In this document: one piece after another, positions 44,744-54,576 of the stretch
Layout: each line of letters opens with the position of its first letter
How positions within the stretch are numbered: the first letter of the stretch is position 1
Assembly: GCA_964472715.1 (NCBI GenBank)
Contig: CAYYMT010000001.1
Span: forward strand, 1-64,000
Origin: JAFGTP01 sp964472715
Lineage (GTDB): Bacteria > Fidelibacterota > UBA2242 > JAFGTP01
Reading direction: 5' to 3'
DNA: 64,000 bases
The notes under the pieces: model-generated
What the model was told of the DNA's origin: nothing
Databases searched by the model: none
Seen by the model: the letters and a program-made list of their open reading frames with translations, nothing else
Made by a program: the position numbers and the translations under genes

Positions 44744-47700
44744 TCATGTCCTTTGTTTTGATGGTTTTCCAGCTGACTTTTCAATTGCAATGCCAGCTCA
44801 TTTTGCGGGTCACCTTCCAATATGCGGGAAATGTACTTTCCGGCCTCATCAACCCGGCCGGTTTCCAGGCTGAATTGGGCCATTCGCGATAATGCTGTTA
44901 TATCGGCGGGATGCCGCTTAATCACCTCGATAAATTCTTTGATTCCCTCCTCATATTGTTCAGTGAGGATATAGACCTCAGCCAGGTTGCGGCGCGGGTC
45001 AAGGGAATCTTCATTGTATGCCAGTGATTTTTTCAGATTATCGATGGCTTTGTCAGGTTCTCCCAATTCAAAATAAATTATCCCGATTAAATTCAGTACG
45101 AAGGAATTGTCACCATAAATTTTTTCTAAATGCGGTAAATATTTCCGTAATGTTTTCTCATCCTGCATATTTTTAGCACACAAAACCCATCCTAATAAGC
45201 GGTTGCTCAGAGAACTTTTCTCATATTCCCATTGGTATTGTCTGGCCAGATCTGCCAGGTTATTTTGCCCGGCTGCCTCATTCACCTCATTGATAATCTT
45301 GAATATATCCTTTTGAAAACGGATGATCGGTTTGGAGGCCAGTTTCTGAATTCGGTTTTGAGTTAGAAAAGTAACCACATTCCAATCCCAGTTCTTTTTC
45401 ACGTAATCAGCAGCATATCGTCCCATTTTGGTCATAATATCCGGATTACGCCAGGCAAATTGCATTTTTTGCGCAAGATCGATTTTATCGGCTTCCCAAA
45501 ACCAGGCTTTTTCCACTAGTTTCTCATTAGAAACTTTATCAAAATTTTGCACTCTCTTTTCCGCTTTGACCAAAAGTGATGTCCGCTTATTGCAAAAATC
45601 CAGGGCGGCACCGCCATTGGTAATAATTGTGGGAATGCCACAGGCCATGGCTTCCAGGATCGGCAACCCAAACCCTTCACCACGGTACGGATGAACCAGA
45701 ACGTCACAGGCGGTGTAAAGCCCGACCAGTTCTTCATCACTTAGTGTGTCGTCAATATACTCAATTTCAGGATTATTTTTCCCATGAATCATGGTAGCGA
45801 TTTTTTCCTTAAAATTTTGATTTTTATAAAAAGACTCCCCGCCGAAATCCTTGATAACCAGACAAACTTCATCAGTTCGGGAAAAAGTATTAATATAAGA
45901 TTCCAGCAAAATATCAATGCCCTTGCGGTAAATTGTGCCGCCAATAAACAGGAATTTGAATTTTTTACTGGTCTGGAGTTTATATGGCATTGCCTCAGGA
46001 TTAAACCTCTCAGTATCCACCCCATTGGGAACAACGAAAACTCTTTCTCTGTCGATCCCACTGTCCAGATAGACCTGTTTGACGTAGGTGGATGGTACCC
46101 ACATTTCATCAACCTGATCGTTGAATGCATTTACCCATTTCTCCGGTAAAAAGCCAAATTCCCAGGGCTGAATAACCACCCAGTGTCCGGTTTTAGGCGG
46201 TTTCAGCTTGGGCGGCCACTGGTGGCGGACATGTATATCAGCGACACCAATCTGTTTATTTTCCAGTTTTTTAAGTTGCTTCCATTTACCTTCCGGCTGA
46301 AATTGATCTTTTTTATAGGGAAATAGTGACAGATTATAACCCGTTTGTGCCAGACGCAATGATTGTTCACGGTTTACCAAAGCCAGGGAATGATAGGCGA
46401 ATTGATCTCCCTCCCAGACAACTTTAATTTCTCCGGCCGGTTGATCATAAGGATTAATGGGTATATTTTTTATGGAATTGATTTTGCCTGCCAGTTCCTG
46501 ATTGACCGAAGGTTTTTTTAAAATATGAGTTCCAAGGTACAGGGCTTCACCCTTCCGGTTGGTGAACCAGTAAATTTCCATCAATTTTTCCAATGCTTCC
46601 AAATCTTCAGGATGATGCAATAAATAGATTTCCAATAAGTTTCCGGACTCTTCAAACTCTTGTTGATAGAAGAGAGAAATTCCCAATATTTTATTTAATT
46701 GATAGTCAAAGGGATCCAGTAAAAGCGCCTGGCGAAATAATTTTTCACTTTGGTCATAAATTTTATTATAGAGGCATATCTCTCCCAGTTTTTTGGCCAC
46801 AAAATAATTATTGGATTTATCCATCCGGAGATAGTGCAATGACCGCATAATGCCATTAACATCACCTTTTTCATGATAGATATTGGCCAGTTCTTTATTG
46901 GCAACAGGATGAAAAGGATTAATTTCTAATATTTTCTGAAAATGTACAGGTTTACGGGTGGCTTGCCCTTTTTTGAGCAAGGATTTTATTTCTGTTATAT
47001 TTTCAGCCATATTTTTCAGGTAATTTGAATAGTTTTGCAAATCCTTTTTTCTGCGCCGCGCTTCCTCATCATCATTACTCAGTATATCGGCATAAATCCA
47101 GCGAAAAATTTGAATTTCCTCATCTTTGCCCTGTACACGGTAGTAATTTTCATTTAAAAATGTCTGAAAACGAACAAACCCCCTGGTTTCAGCAATAACG
47201 ACAATATATTTCGGCGGCCGGCTTTCCAGACTTTGCATAATATTTTCTTCTTCCCTGAAGGGAGCCGGTACATATCCGGTAACACTTGGATGGGGACAAA
47301 ACAGAGTGTTTGTCGGAGAGGGCCGTTCCGCCCAGAGAAAAATTTCATATTGCGCGCCCCAGACATAAATCTCATCTTCCCTTGTTGTTACTTCCTGTAA
47401 GGATTTGCCAATTTTTTCGCCCAGTGTGAAAAAGAGCCATTCATTGGGATGATTGATGTACATTAATCCGCGCTGAACCTTTTCCCGTTTAAAAATCCCC
47501 CTGATTTCCTTGCTGGTCAGCAACAGGCTCAAAATAACAATTACCAACACAATTGGAATTGATAAGATAAAAAACTTATTCCAGACAGCATAAATCCCCA
47601 GCGCCGATAAAATAGCCATAGGGGCCGCCACAGGCAGCAAATGATATGGCATGATGTGCTTGTTCAGGTAAACGGCTATTAATGCAAAAATCAGCCAACT

Positions 47701-48639
47701 ACCAATTATAATTACAAAGGTATATGCAGAAAAATTTCCAAGAAATATCAGCGGAATGAATATTGTAAAAACCAGTGTCTGGCGAAAAAATTTACCATAT
47801 ATATCACGGGCAAATTGTTTTTGTTGTGACTGAAACCCCTGATTTTCCTTATCAATATAAACACGACGTTCCTTATCAACCTTTATTTCCCGATCTTTTC
47901 TGCCTGCGAAATTTTTCCGCCCATAAAAAATATTGTCTAAATGCATTAAAAAGGCTTTCGGTGTGAGGGAAAATATATCGAGAAAATGAGGGAACATTCT
48001 TTTTTTGTAAAAATAGAATCCCGTTAAAAACAACCCCGGTATAGCCCCCGCAAAAAACAGCAAATAATTATTCCAGGTAAACTCAATCAGAGCAATCGCG
48101 ATAAGTACCGGCGGAAAGGTGTTAATATATGCCGATTGTTTGAAAAATAACGCCATAAAACTCATCAGACCGGCCAGAACGAAAACCCAGTTGCCATTCA
48201 CAGGGCTGATACAAACCAGGGCAATGGCTAAAGCAGTGAAAGCGCTTTGTTCAATTTCATCACTGGATTGCACCCACACAAAGGTGGGCAGGGAAACCAG
48301 AATACCATAGAGCAAGGTCGCCACAAAGGCAAAATTAACCGGTAAAAACGCAGATGAAATAATAAAAACGGCAATTTGTGTTATCAACATGAAAAAAATT
48401 GCGCTATAGCGAAACAGAGACCTTGAAACAGCAAAAAAATTTAATAAAAAGGCATACAGCAGCCAGCGCCCTGGCGGATGATTTTCCTGTGTATCTCTCA
48501 CCGGCATTCTTTGTTTACGTAGCCAAAAAAGTCCGTGGTATCCATAAATACCAAAATCAGCATCCAGGGGCACTTGCAGATAAGGTATCTTTATCAAAAT
48601 TGTAAAAATACATATCAGTGATAAATATAAAATAACCAT
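44740..48639 (-). CDS. Giant fusion: membrane GT-C, TPR, GT4, TPR
   Basis: A 1299-residue protein with several domains in one frame. Residues 1 to about 390: a polytopic membrane part like GT39/PMT enzymes, with VPLDADFGIYGY after the first helix (catalytic-type acids) and ENHPPG. Residues about 565-720: TPR-like repeats. Residues about 735-1110: a GT4 domain with FLFIGGTIYRKGIDILLES and HPYRGEGFGLPILEAMACGIPTIIT. Residues about 1150-1290: more TPR repeats. A good AAGGGAG ribosome-binding site precedes the ATG. The membrane part implies a polyprenyl-linked donor; the GT4 part a nucleotide-sugar donor. Which side of the membrane each domain faces is not certain. Its stop overlaps the start of the GT2-TPR gene. 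Confidence 0.85.
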   Translation of the reverse strand: MVILYLSLICIFTILIKIPYLQVPLDADFGIYGYHGLFWLRKQRMPVRDTQENHPPGRWLLYAFLLNFFAVSRSLFRYSAIFFMLITQIAVFIISSAFLPVNFAFVATLLYGILVSLPTFVWVQSSDEIEQSAFTALAIALVCISPVNGNWVFVLAGLMSFMALFFKQSAYINTFPPVLIAIALIEFTWNNYLLFFAGAIPGLFLTGFYFYKKRMFPHFLDIFSLTPKAFLMHLDNIFYGRKNFAGRKDREIKVDKERRVYIDKENQGFQSQQKQFARDIYGKFFRQTLVFTIFIPLIFLGNFSAYTFVIIIGSWLIFALIAVYLNKHIMPYHLLPVAAPMAILSALGIYAVWNKFFILSIPIVLVIVILSLLLTSKEIRGIFKREKVQRGLMYINHPNEWLFFTLGEKIGKSLQEVTTREDEIYVWGAQYEIFLWAERPSPTNTLFCPHPSVTGYVPAPFREEENIMQSLESRPPKYIVVIAETRGFVRFQTFLNENYYRVQGKDEEIQIFRWIYADILSNDDEEARRRKKDLQNYSNYLKNMAENITEIKSLLKKGQATRKPVHFQKILEINPFHPVANKELANIYHEKGDVNGIMRSLHYLRMDKSNNYFVAKKLGEICLYNKIYDQSEKLFRQALLLDPFDYQLNKILGISLFYQQEFEESGNLLEIYLLHHPEDLEALEKLMEIYWFTNRKGEALYLGTHILKKPSVNQELAGKINSIKNIPINPYDQPAGEIKVVWEGDQFAYHSLALVNREQSLRLAQTGYNLSLFPYKKDQFQPEGKWKQLKKLENKQIGVADIHVRHQWPPKLKPPKTGHWVVIQPWEFGFLPEKWVNAFNDQVDEMWVPSTYVKQVYLDSGIDRERVFVVPNGVDTERFNPEAMPYKLQTSKKFKFLFIGGTIYRKGIDILLESYINTFSRTDEVCLVIKDFGGESFYKNQNFKEKIATMIHGKNNPEIEYIDDTLSDEELVGLYTACDVLVHPYRGEGFGLPILEAMACGIPTIITNGGAALDFCNKRTSLLVKAEKRVQNFDKVSNEKLVEKAWFWEADKIDLAQKMQFAWRNPDIMTKMGRYAADYVKKNWDWNVVTFLTQNRIQKLASKPIIRFQKDIFKIINEVNEAAGQNNLADLARQYQWEYEKSSLSNRLLGWVLCAKNMQDEKTLRKYLPHLEKIYGDNSFVLNLIGIIYFELGEPDKAIDNLKKSLAYNEDSLDPRRNLAEVYILTEQYEEGIKEFIEVIKRHPADITALSRMAQFSLETGRVDEAGKYISRILEGDPQNELALQLKSQLENHQNKGHE

Positions 48640-48899
48640 AACTTGCTCCCTTGAATTCTGTTTTTTATTGTTTTATCCATAATCAGCCAATATTCCAGTT
48701 ACAGATTCAGCCTTCTTGCTGAAAACTTACTTTTTTAAACCCTTAGTTCGAACCATATTGGGACCGGTTTCCGGATAAAACGGAACTGCAAAAATCAATA
48801 TTTTCTTTCGTTTTGTTTTCATATCAGATTTCACTGCTGTAACAACACATACTAATTAGTGTGTACTCTAAACATAAATTATACATTATAAAGCATGTA
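48640..48899. other. Gap between the glycan modification genes and the GT-TPR operon
   Basis: 260 AT-rich bases without a gene. It ought to hold the promoter of the giant fusion gene and the end of the flagellar-glycan transcript. I saw no classic terminator here. Confidence 0.5.
48847..48864. promoter_or_regulatory. Palindromic site in the operon gap
   Basis: ACATACTAATTAGTGTGT is symmetric over nine base pairs with one T-G mismatch and no loop. It looks like a repressor or activator binding site rather than a hairpin terminator. Weak evidence. Confidence 0.3.
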
Positions 48900-49151
48900 T
48901 TAAGCCGACTTGTAAGTATCATAAATTCCTTTCCAGCCGGCGGGTGTCAAAAATTTGAAATGGTAATCATCGTCTGAACAATTGGCTTTAATCGTTATTG
49001 AACCGGGGCTGTTTTGGGTTAACGGATATGTTTCAATTTCCGGAATCAATCCTGAATTATTAAATTCTGAATAGAATTCAGGGGGATGAAAAGGATCATC
49101 AGGATATTGACATTGTGGCAACTTTGCTATAAATACATCAGGTTTTGTCAT
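48900..49151 (-). CDS. Small protein, possibly the start of a DUF362-like protein
   Basis: 83 residues, with AAAGGTG four bases before the ATG, so translation is likely. It overlaps the PaaK-like gene by 14 nt. The N-terminal half (FIAKLPQCQYPDDPFHPPEFYSEF) has a conserved look, with a string of Pro, Tyr and Phe residues that resembles DUF362 proteins near glycan genes, which have an FHP-x-E-x-YPEY segment. A full DUF362 protein would be 300 or more residues. It could be truncated (the frame simply stops) or a genuine small protein. I do not recognise a function. Confidence 0.5.
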   Translation of the reverse strand: MTKPDVFIAKLPQCQYPDDPFHPPEFYSEFNNSGLIPEIETYPLTQNSPGSITIKANCSDDDYHFKFLTPAGWKGIYDTYKSA

Positions 49152-50478
49152 TTTTCACCTTTGAAAATACAAATTGGTATTTCCCCGATTTAAGTTTGGG
49201 TAGGGACTCGATAATGTTGAATTTTATTTCACATGGCTCTCCCATAATATAATTAATTTTATTTTTTACTTTATCTAAATTATTATCACTTACTTCACTT
49301 TTTTGGGCTTCCAGATTAATGGTGAATTTTTGATAATCCTCCTGAATCAGTTGAAATTTTTTCACAGACCTCATGAAATAGAACAAATGGGTAAACAGTT
49401 CACCATGAATAATATTGCCGTCCTTGCGAATAATGTGGGCGTTTTCACGGCCGTTTAATCCGGATAAGGAGCGAACGGCAGTACCGTCTATAGTATGACT
49501 TTCGCCAATATCGCCGGTATCGAATTTTATCAGCGGCATGGCATAATTATTCAGCTGCGTTATAATGACATTGCCAACGCCCGCGTTCCTGATATATTGC
49601 CGGGAATTTTTGTTAAATAACTCCAGATAAACGGAATGGCTGAATATATCGATATCCTCAGTTCCGATTCCAATAATACCAACTTCCTTTGAACCATATT
49701 GGTTAGCAATAATGGATTCCGGAAAAGCCGCCTTGATTTCCTCTTTTAACTCCGAATACATGGTTCCGGCGGTACAAACAATAACGTGGGGCTGAAAAAC
49801 CTTCAGATTGGGATTACGATTTTTATATTTGGCGATTTCAAAGATCGAATCCACATAAGTCCAGATCATTTTGGGGCGCACCGCATTGATTACCTCAATA
49901 TAGTTTTCAATCAGGCGATGATTGAGTTTGAAACTATTAAGCAAAATCCGGTTAAAGAAGTAATTTTTTAATTTACCGGAAAAGGATTTCTTTTCGTTGA
50001 AAATATCCTTTTCCGACCCCCATAGTTTGATCTCCTGCTCGCCGGGATGTTTATCATATAATTCGCCAAAATACAAGGTGTCCGCTACCATGCGGTTATA
50101 ATAGTCGCTATCTTGTATAAAAACCACCGGCTCACCCGTTGATCCGCAGGAATTATTTTTGTAAATTTTTCGGCGGTGATTGTCTTTTGAGCATATTTGC
50201 TCATAGTTTTCCCGAATAATTTTCTTAGTCAGAAGGGGAATTTGATTAAATTTCTCCCAATTGATTTTATCGTCTTTAATCAGGCCGATTTCATTAAAAA
50301 GTCTGTGATAATAAGTAGTATTATGATAAGCATGAAATATTAATTTTCGCAACCGGAATAATTGATAATTATAAACATTTTCCCTATTTACATAGAGTTT
50401 TCTGGTCTGACGTAAATATTTAAGCACATCGGGTTTATATAATCTCAGTAAAATTGGCGCTATTTTGGTCTTAATCAT
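49138..50478 (-). CDS. PaaK/CapK-like adenylate-forming ligase
   Basis: A phenylacetate-CoA-ligase-type enzyme of 446 residues. Motifs: NSCGSTGEPVVFIQD (the ATP-binding loop), NQYGSKEVGIIGIG and KFDTGDIG. The family activates a carboxylic acid with ATP. In surface-glycan clusters (CapK type) it is thought to attach acyl or amino acyl groups to sugars. The ATG at 50478 is chosen; an upstream frame start at 50547 would put 70 bases inside the asnB gene. With the chosen start the overlap with asnB is 8 nt. The downstream 83-residue gene overlaps its end. Confidence 0.85.
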   Translation of the reverse strand: MIKTKIAPILLRLYKPDVLKYLRQTRKLYVNRENVYNYQLFRLRKLIFHAYHNTTYYHRLFNEIGLIKDDKINWEKFNQIPLLTKKIIRENYEQICSKDNHRRKIYKNNSCGSTGEPVVFIQDSDYYNRMVADTLYFGELYDKHPGEQEIKLWGSEKDIFNEKKSFSGKLKNYFFNRILLNSFKLNHRLIENYIEVINAVRPKMIWTYVDSIFEIAKYKNRNPNLKVFQPHVIVCTAGTMYSELKEEIKAAFPESIIANQYGSKEVGIIGIGTEDIDIFSHSVYLELFNKNSRQYIRNAGVGNVIITQLNNYAMPLIKFDTGDIGESHTIDGTAVRSLSGLNGRENAHIIRKDGNIIHGELFTHLFYFMRSVKKFQLIQEDYQKFTINLEAQKSEVSDNNLDKVKNKINYIMGEPCEIKFNIIESLPKLKSGKYQFVFSKVKNDKT

Positions 50479-52351
50479 AATATACATCCAGCCATTTTTG
50501 AAAGACATAAAGCGTCCACAATAATTTCCGGTTATCCTTTTTTTCATTTAGATGATCCTGCATGAGACTGTCGATATAATCGTAATTAAAAATATTATAA
50601 TGCTGAATATTTTGCCTGGACAGCGTTTGCAGAAATTCTGATTTCAAATCTGATTTTATCCACTTGGTAACGGGAATGCCAAATCCTTTTTTGGGACGAT
50701 TGATAATTTTTTCCGGAAGATATTTTTTGGCCAGGCGTTTCAGTAAATATTTTGACGTCAGGCCGCGATATTTTAGCCGGGCCGGCACTTTCGCCATGAA
50801 CTCCACCACTTCCTTGTCCAAAAACGGAACCCTAACCTCCAGGGAATTCATCATACTGGCGCGGTCAACCTTGACCAGCATATTATCCTGCAGATAAAAG
50901 CGCATGTCCAGCCACAAAGACCGCTCCCAGTTATTTTCTGTCTGGCACCGTTTCATATGCTGCCTGATGATTTCTAATTTTTGAACCTTCTTACCCAGCA
51001 CATTCAATAATTCAGGTGATAGCAGATGTTTTTTTTGGTTAGTATCAAAGGAGCCGAGCCATATCTGATGGCGAATATCAGGATCATACTTCAGGCCTGC
51101 AACAAATTTCTTGGCTTTAAAATCAAAACTTATATTCTCGTCTGATGTTGGTAACAAATTCACCACCGGATTAAGCAGATAATGTGAAAATCGCGGCATA
51201 AAACCACCGATTTTCCGGGCTAAATAAGTTGGATATCCGGCAAATATTTCGTCACCCCCATCACCGCTCAGAGCAACAGTGACATTTTCCCTGGTGAGTT
51301 GCGACAGCAGATAAGTGGGCAAAATGGAATCGTCAGCAAAGGGTTCGTCCATATTGCGGACAATTTCCGGCAGGATGTCCATCATTTCACCAGGTGTAAA
51401 AATTTTTTCAAAGTGTTCCGTATCCAGATAGCCCGACATAAACCGGGCGTAACTGGTTTCATCAAAAGAATCTTCGGCAAATCCAATACTGAAGGTTTTC
51501 AGGTTATTTTTCATGCTTCTTGATAAGTAGGCCGCAATCAGGCTGGAATCAAGGCCACCGCTGAGGAAAGACCCCAACGGCACATCACTGACTTTGCGGC
51601 GCTCCACGGCCTTCCTGATCAGCCAATCCAGTTCCTGAACATAAAAATCAACATCACGGGAGCTATACTTTGGCTGAAATTCTAAAAAATAATATTGATG
51701 CCTGGTTAATTTATTCCTTGATAATTCCAGATAATGGCCCTGTTCAAGCTTATGAATATTATTAAAGATCGATAAGGGAGCCGGTACCGATTCGAATGTC
51801 AGGTAATAATTCAGCGCTTCATAGTTGAGTTCTTTTTTGAAAGCAGGAAAAGTGAGAATGGATTTTAGTTCCGAAGCAAAAATGAAATCGCCATCTTTAT
51901 GGTAATAATATAACGGCTTGATGCCAAAGCGGTCCCGGGCCAGGAAAAGTGAGTCCCGGTTGAGATCAAGAATAGCAAAAGCAAACATGCCGTTCAGTTT
52001 ATCCAGGCAGTTCACCCCTTCTTCTTCATAAAGATGCAAAATGACTTCTGTATCGGATTGGGTTTTAAATTGATGACCCGCCGCCTGTAACCTTTTTCTC
52101 AGTTCCCGGAAATTATAGATTTCGCCGTTAAAAACAATCGCCAGTGATCTGTCCTCATTAAAAATCGGCTGGTCTCCGGTGTTGATATCAATCACCCGCA
52201 ACCTGCGCATGCCAATGGCAAAATCATCGATCACAAAATATCCGCTGTCATCCGGGCCGCGATAAGCGATTTTATCGCACATTTTTTCCAGTATATTGGA
52301 TTTTTCCTGCTGTGAAAATTTTTTTGATATGAATCCGGCTATCCCACACAT
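50471..52351 (-). CDS. asnB: Asparagine synthase (glutamine-hydrolysing) type amidotransferase
   Basis: A 626-residue two-domain enzyme. The N-terminal class II glutaminase domain starts with Cys2 (MCGIAGF), which must be the first residue after the Met, so the start is certain; RGPDDSG and FNGEIYNF follow. The synthetase domain has the ATP pyrophosphatase loop SGGLDSS near residue 265 and ALSGDGGDEIFAGYP. It may make asparagine or amidate a sugar acid, since family members in glycan clusters do this. It overlaps the GT4 gene upstream (13 nt) and the PaaK-like gene downstream. Confidence 0.9.
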   Translation of the reverse strand: MCGIAGFISKKFSQQEKSNILEKMCDKIAYRGPDDSGYFVIDDFAIGMRRLRVIDINTGDQPIFNEDRSLAIVFNGEIYNFRELRKRLQAAGHQFKTQSDTEVILHLYEEEGVNCLDKLNGMFAFAILDLNRDSLFLARDRFGIKPLYYYHKDGDFIFASELKSILTFPAFKKELNYEALNYYLTFESVPAPLSIFNNIHKLEQGHYLELSRNKLTRHQYYFLEFQPKYSSRDVDFYVQELDWLIRKAVERRKVSDVPLGSFLSGGLDSSLIAAYLSRSMKNNLKTFSIGFAEDSFDETSYARFMSGYLDTEHFEKIFTPGEMMDILPEIVRNMDEPFADDSILPTYLLSQLTRENVTVALSGDGGDEIFAGYPTYLARKIGGFMPRFSHYLLNPVVNLLPTSDENISFDFKAKKFVAGLKYDPDIRHQIWLGSFDTNQKKHLLSPELLNVLGKKVQKLEIIRQHMKRCQTENNWERSLWLDMRFYLQDNMLVKVDRASMMNSLEVRVPFLDKEVVEFMAKVPARLKYRGLTSKYLLKRLAKKYLPEKIINRPKKGFGIPVTKWIKSDLKSEFLQTLSRQNIQHYNIFNYDYIDSLMQDHLNEKKDNRKLLWTLYVFQKWLDVYYD

Positions 52352-53457
52352 TGTTTCAGCATCTCCTCATATTTTGGATATAAATTGTCCCAGTTATTGT
52401 TCCGGACAATAAATTTTCTCATTTGTTGACCCGACTGATTGATTAGAGCGGGATTCTCAAGCAGGTATTGCAATTTTTCTTTCCATGCCATAGGATTTTG
52501 ATAATCACTGACCACCCAATTACTTATGATCGTCTCATCCTCCCACTGAAGATGAGCATTGGCAGAGCTTAAAAGCGCGCATTGATTAGCCACGGCTTCC
52601 AGAGCGGAATTTGACATCCCTTCATCCAGCGAGGGTAAGACAAAAATGTGAGCGTCCCGGTATTGTCGCACCAATGCTTCCCGGTTTTTCCAGGTATCAA
52701 ATATCACTTTTTCCCCAAGACCTTTTTCCCTGACCAGGGATTGTAAGTTCGTTTTGCAAGGCCCGTCGCCAATTAGTTTAAATTGGAAATCCTTTTGCAA
52801 TAATGCCAATGCTTTTATGAAAACCCCGAGATTTTTTTGTTCCGATAAGCGGCCGGTGTAAAGGAATTTAATTTTACACTGCTGCAAATTGTCACGCGCC
52901 GGCATCTCCCGAATCGTAATTCCGTTGGGTAATATTTTGATTTTTCCGGAATTAATACCGGTTTGCCCGGCTAAATATGCCAGCCGCCGGGAATTGACAT
53001 GCACAACAGCGGCATGATTACAGACCATCTTAATAAAAGGCCGGGCGAAAAACTGTAACCGATTATACCGGGCGCCTAATTGAAAACCGGGCACATCACC
53101 ACCGCGGAGGGAGACAATATAAGGAACTTTAAATAAAAATTTATACCACATGGCAAGAAAGCCGCCGGGAATAGTGAAAAAGGCCAGGATAATATCCGGC
53201 GAAAAAGACCGGTTGACAGGTCTTAATTTCAAAAATCCCTTAACAATAAATAACAAAAATTCATTGACAGAGCCTTTTGAGGCCGCTTTTCGTCCTGATT
53301 GAACAGTCGTCATTTCTTCATTTTTCTGATCAACAGGCCCGGTCAGTAAATGAACCTTGTGGTTATGTTGTTTTAATCGCTTGTATAATTCCTTTGTAAT
53401 AGTTGCAGCGCCGCCGCCATTGGGTGGAAACTCGTGATTGATCAATAATATTTTCAT
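52339..53457 (-). CDS. Glycosyltransferase family 4 (group 1)
   Basis: A 372-residue cytoplasmic enzyme. MKILLINHEFPPNGGGAATIT has the Gly-rich N-domain loop. KFLYTGRLSEQKNLGVFIKAL and PSLDEGMSNSALEAVANQ show the C-domain donor site. GGGACA precedes the ATG. It overlaps asnB by 13 nt and follows the sulfotransferase by 30 nt, in the operon that begins with the flagellar genes. Sugar and acceptor are unknown. Confidence 0.88.
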   Translation of the reverse strand: MKILLINHEFPPNGGGAATITKELYKRLKQHNHKVHLLTGPVDQKNEEMTTVQSGRKAASKGSVNEFLLFIVKGFLKLRPVNRSFSPDIILAFFTIPGGFLAMWYKFLFKVPYIVSLRGGDVPGFQLGARYNRLQFFARPFIKMVCNHAAVVHVNSRRLAYLAGQTGINSGKIKILPNGITIREMPARDNLQQCKIKFLYTGRLSEQKNLGVFIKALALLQKDFQFKLIGDGPCKTNLQSLVREKGLGEKVIFDTWKNREALVRQYRDAHIFVLPSLDEGMSNSALEAVANQCALLSSANAHLQWEDETIISNWVVSDYQNPMAWKEKLQYLLENPALINQSGQQMRKFIVRNNNWDNLYPKYEEMLKQCVG

Positions 53458-53487
53458 TCATATGTCCCGGTTATATCTTACTTAAAA

Positions 53488-54561
53488 TCAATAATAAATG
53501 GTATTATTGTTCATTAAAAAATTATAAGCCTCAGAAACGTCATTGTTTTCCGGAAGACTTTTCTGAAAAATGCCATAGACCTTTGCAGCCTGTGTCTTCA
53601 TATCCAGTCTAAACAAAGTATTTATAAACAATCTGACAATTTCAGGGTTCAATGGATTTTTTTCATACAGCGGCTTTAGCTTGTTCATTACTTGCATTAG
53701 GTTGTTATTTTGCAAATCATGAATTACCAGTTCATATTCATCAGTGGAAGAACTTCTGTTTCCAGGAGAAACAATGGGGTTATGGAATAAATATTCCCAA
53801 CCATTTAGTTCGAGAAACAATTTAGACTCAGAATAATTATTAAGTAAATCCTGAAGATTATCTGGATTTGTCTTAATCAGGTCCGTTTTCAGATTAAAAT
53901 TATAATCAATTGCAAAAAAATCATAAATTCGTTTCAAAACGCCACTGTTTATTTTACCGCTATCCAGAGAGTTAGGATCGAAGAAATCCTCATAATAAAT
54001 TTCCAGATAATTATCTTTAAATAAATTTTTAAATCTGTTTCTATTTTCTGTAATACTCCTTTTAATAATAGCAAGATCATTAAGTAAACGTTGGTCAATT
54101 GGGAGGGTTATTTTATGAGGTGCATATTTTTCCGTGCTGTGGGATTTCCGGCCTAATTGTTCTTTCCTGATATTTAAAATAGTTGAAATCAACGTTTTGA
54201 GACTATTTTTTCTGATCAGGTGAATTACTTTATTAAATTTACGATTCAGAATGTGCATTTGATCAGGAATGATCGCCAACTGGTCATATTTGATATTCAT
54301 ACCAACAATTTTACAGTTCTTTTTCTTTTTAAATGTTGTATCAAAAAATTCACTTAACACCTGTTTCTGGCCGGGCGGCGTAATGTTGACGGCTGATTTC
54401 TTGACTTTTTTTCTCCAGAAATGGAAATAATTATCTTTTTCCATAAAATCCTGCCACAGAAGTAATTCCGGATAAACATGAATTTCAGGATGGCTGGTAA
54501 GCAGTGAGGAAAGAAATCCTGTACCGGATCGCTGAGTGGCAAGTAATATAAATTTTTCCAT
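53488..54561 (-). CDS. Sulfotransferase family protein with C-terminal repeat region
   Basis: A 357-residue protein that begins MEKFILLATQRSGTGFLSSLL, where QRSGTGFL is the 5'-phosphosulfate loop of Sulfotransfer_3-type enzymes. VIHLIRKNSLKTLIST fits the 3'-phosphate-binding element. The last 80 residues (NNLMQVMNKLKPLYEKNPLNPEIVRL and on) look like TPR-type helices, as in its upstream neighbour. It would add sulfate to a sugar or other surface group. No clear ribosome-binding site is seen before the ATG. It lies 15 nt behind the TPR-GT2 fusion gene. Confidence 0.82.
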   Translation of the reverse strand: MEKFILLATQRSGTGFLSSLLTSHPEIHVYPELLLWQDFMEKDNYFHFWRKKVKKSAVNITPPGQKQVLSEFFDTTFKKKKNCKIVGMNIKYDQLAIIPDQMHILNRKFNKVIHLIRKNSLKTLISTILNIRKEQLGRKSHSTEKYAPHKITLPIDQRLLNDLAIIKRSITENRNRFKNLFKDNYLEIYYEDFFDPNSLDSGKINSGVLKRIYDFFAIDYNFNLKTDLIKTNPDNLQDLLNNYSESKLFLELNGWEYLFHNPIVSPGNRSSSTDEYELVIHDLQNNNLMQVMNKLKPLYEKNPLNPEIVRLFINTLFRLDMKTQAAKVYGIFQKSLPENNDVSEAYNFLMNNNTIYY

Positions 54562-54576
54562 ATTTATTTATTTTTT

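Noticed and set aside
50471..52351. Lasso-peptide cyclase (asparagine-synthetase-like)
   Set aside because: The glutaminase half is complete with Cys2, and there is no precursor peptide or leader peptidase gene nearby.
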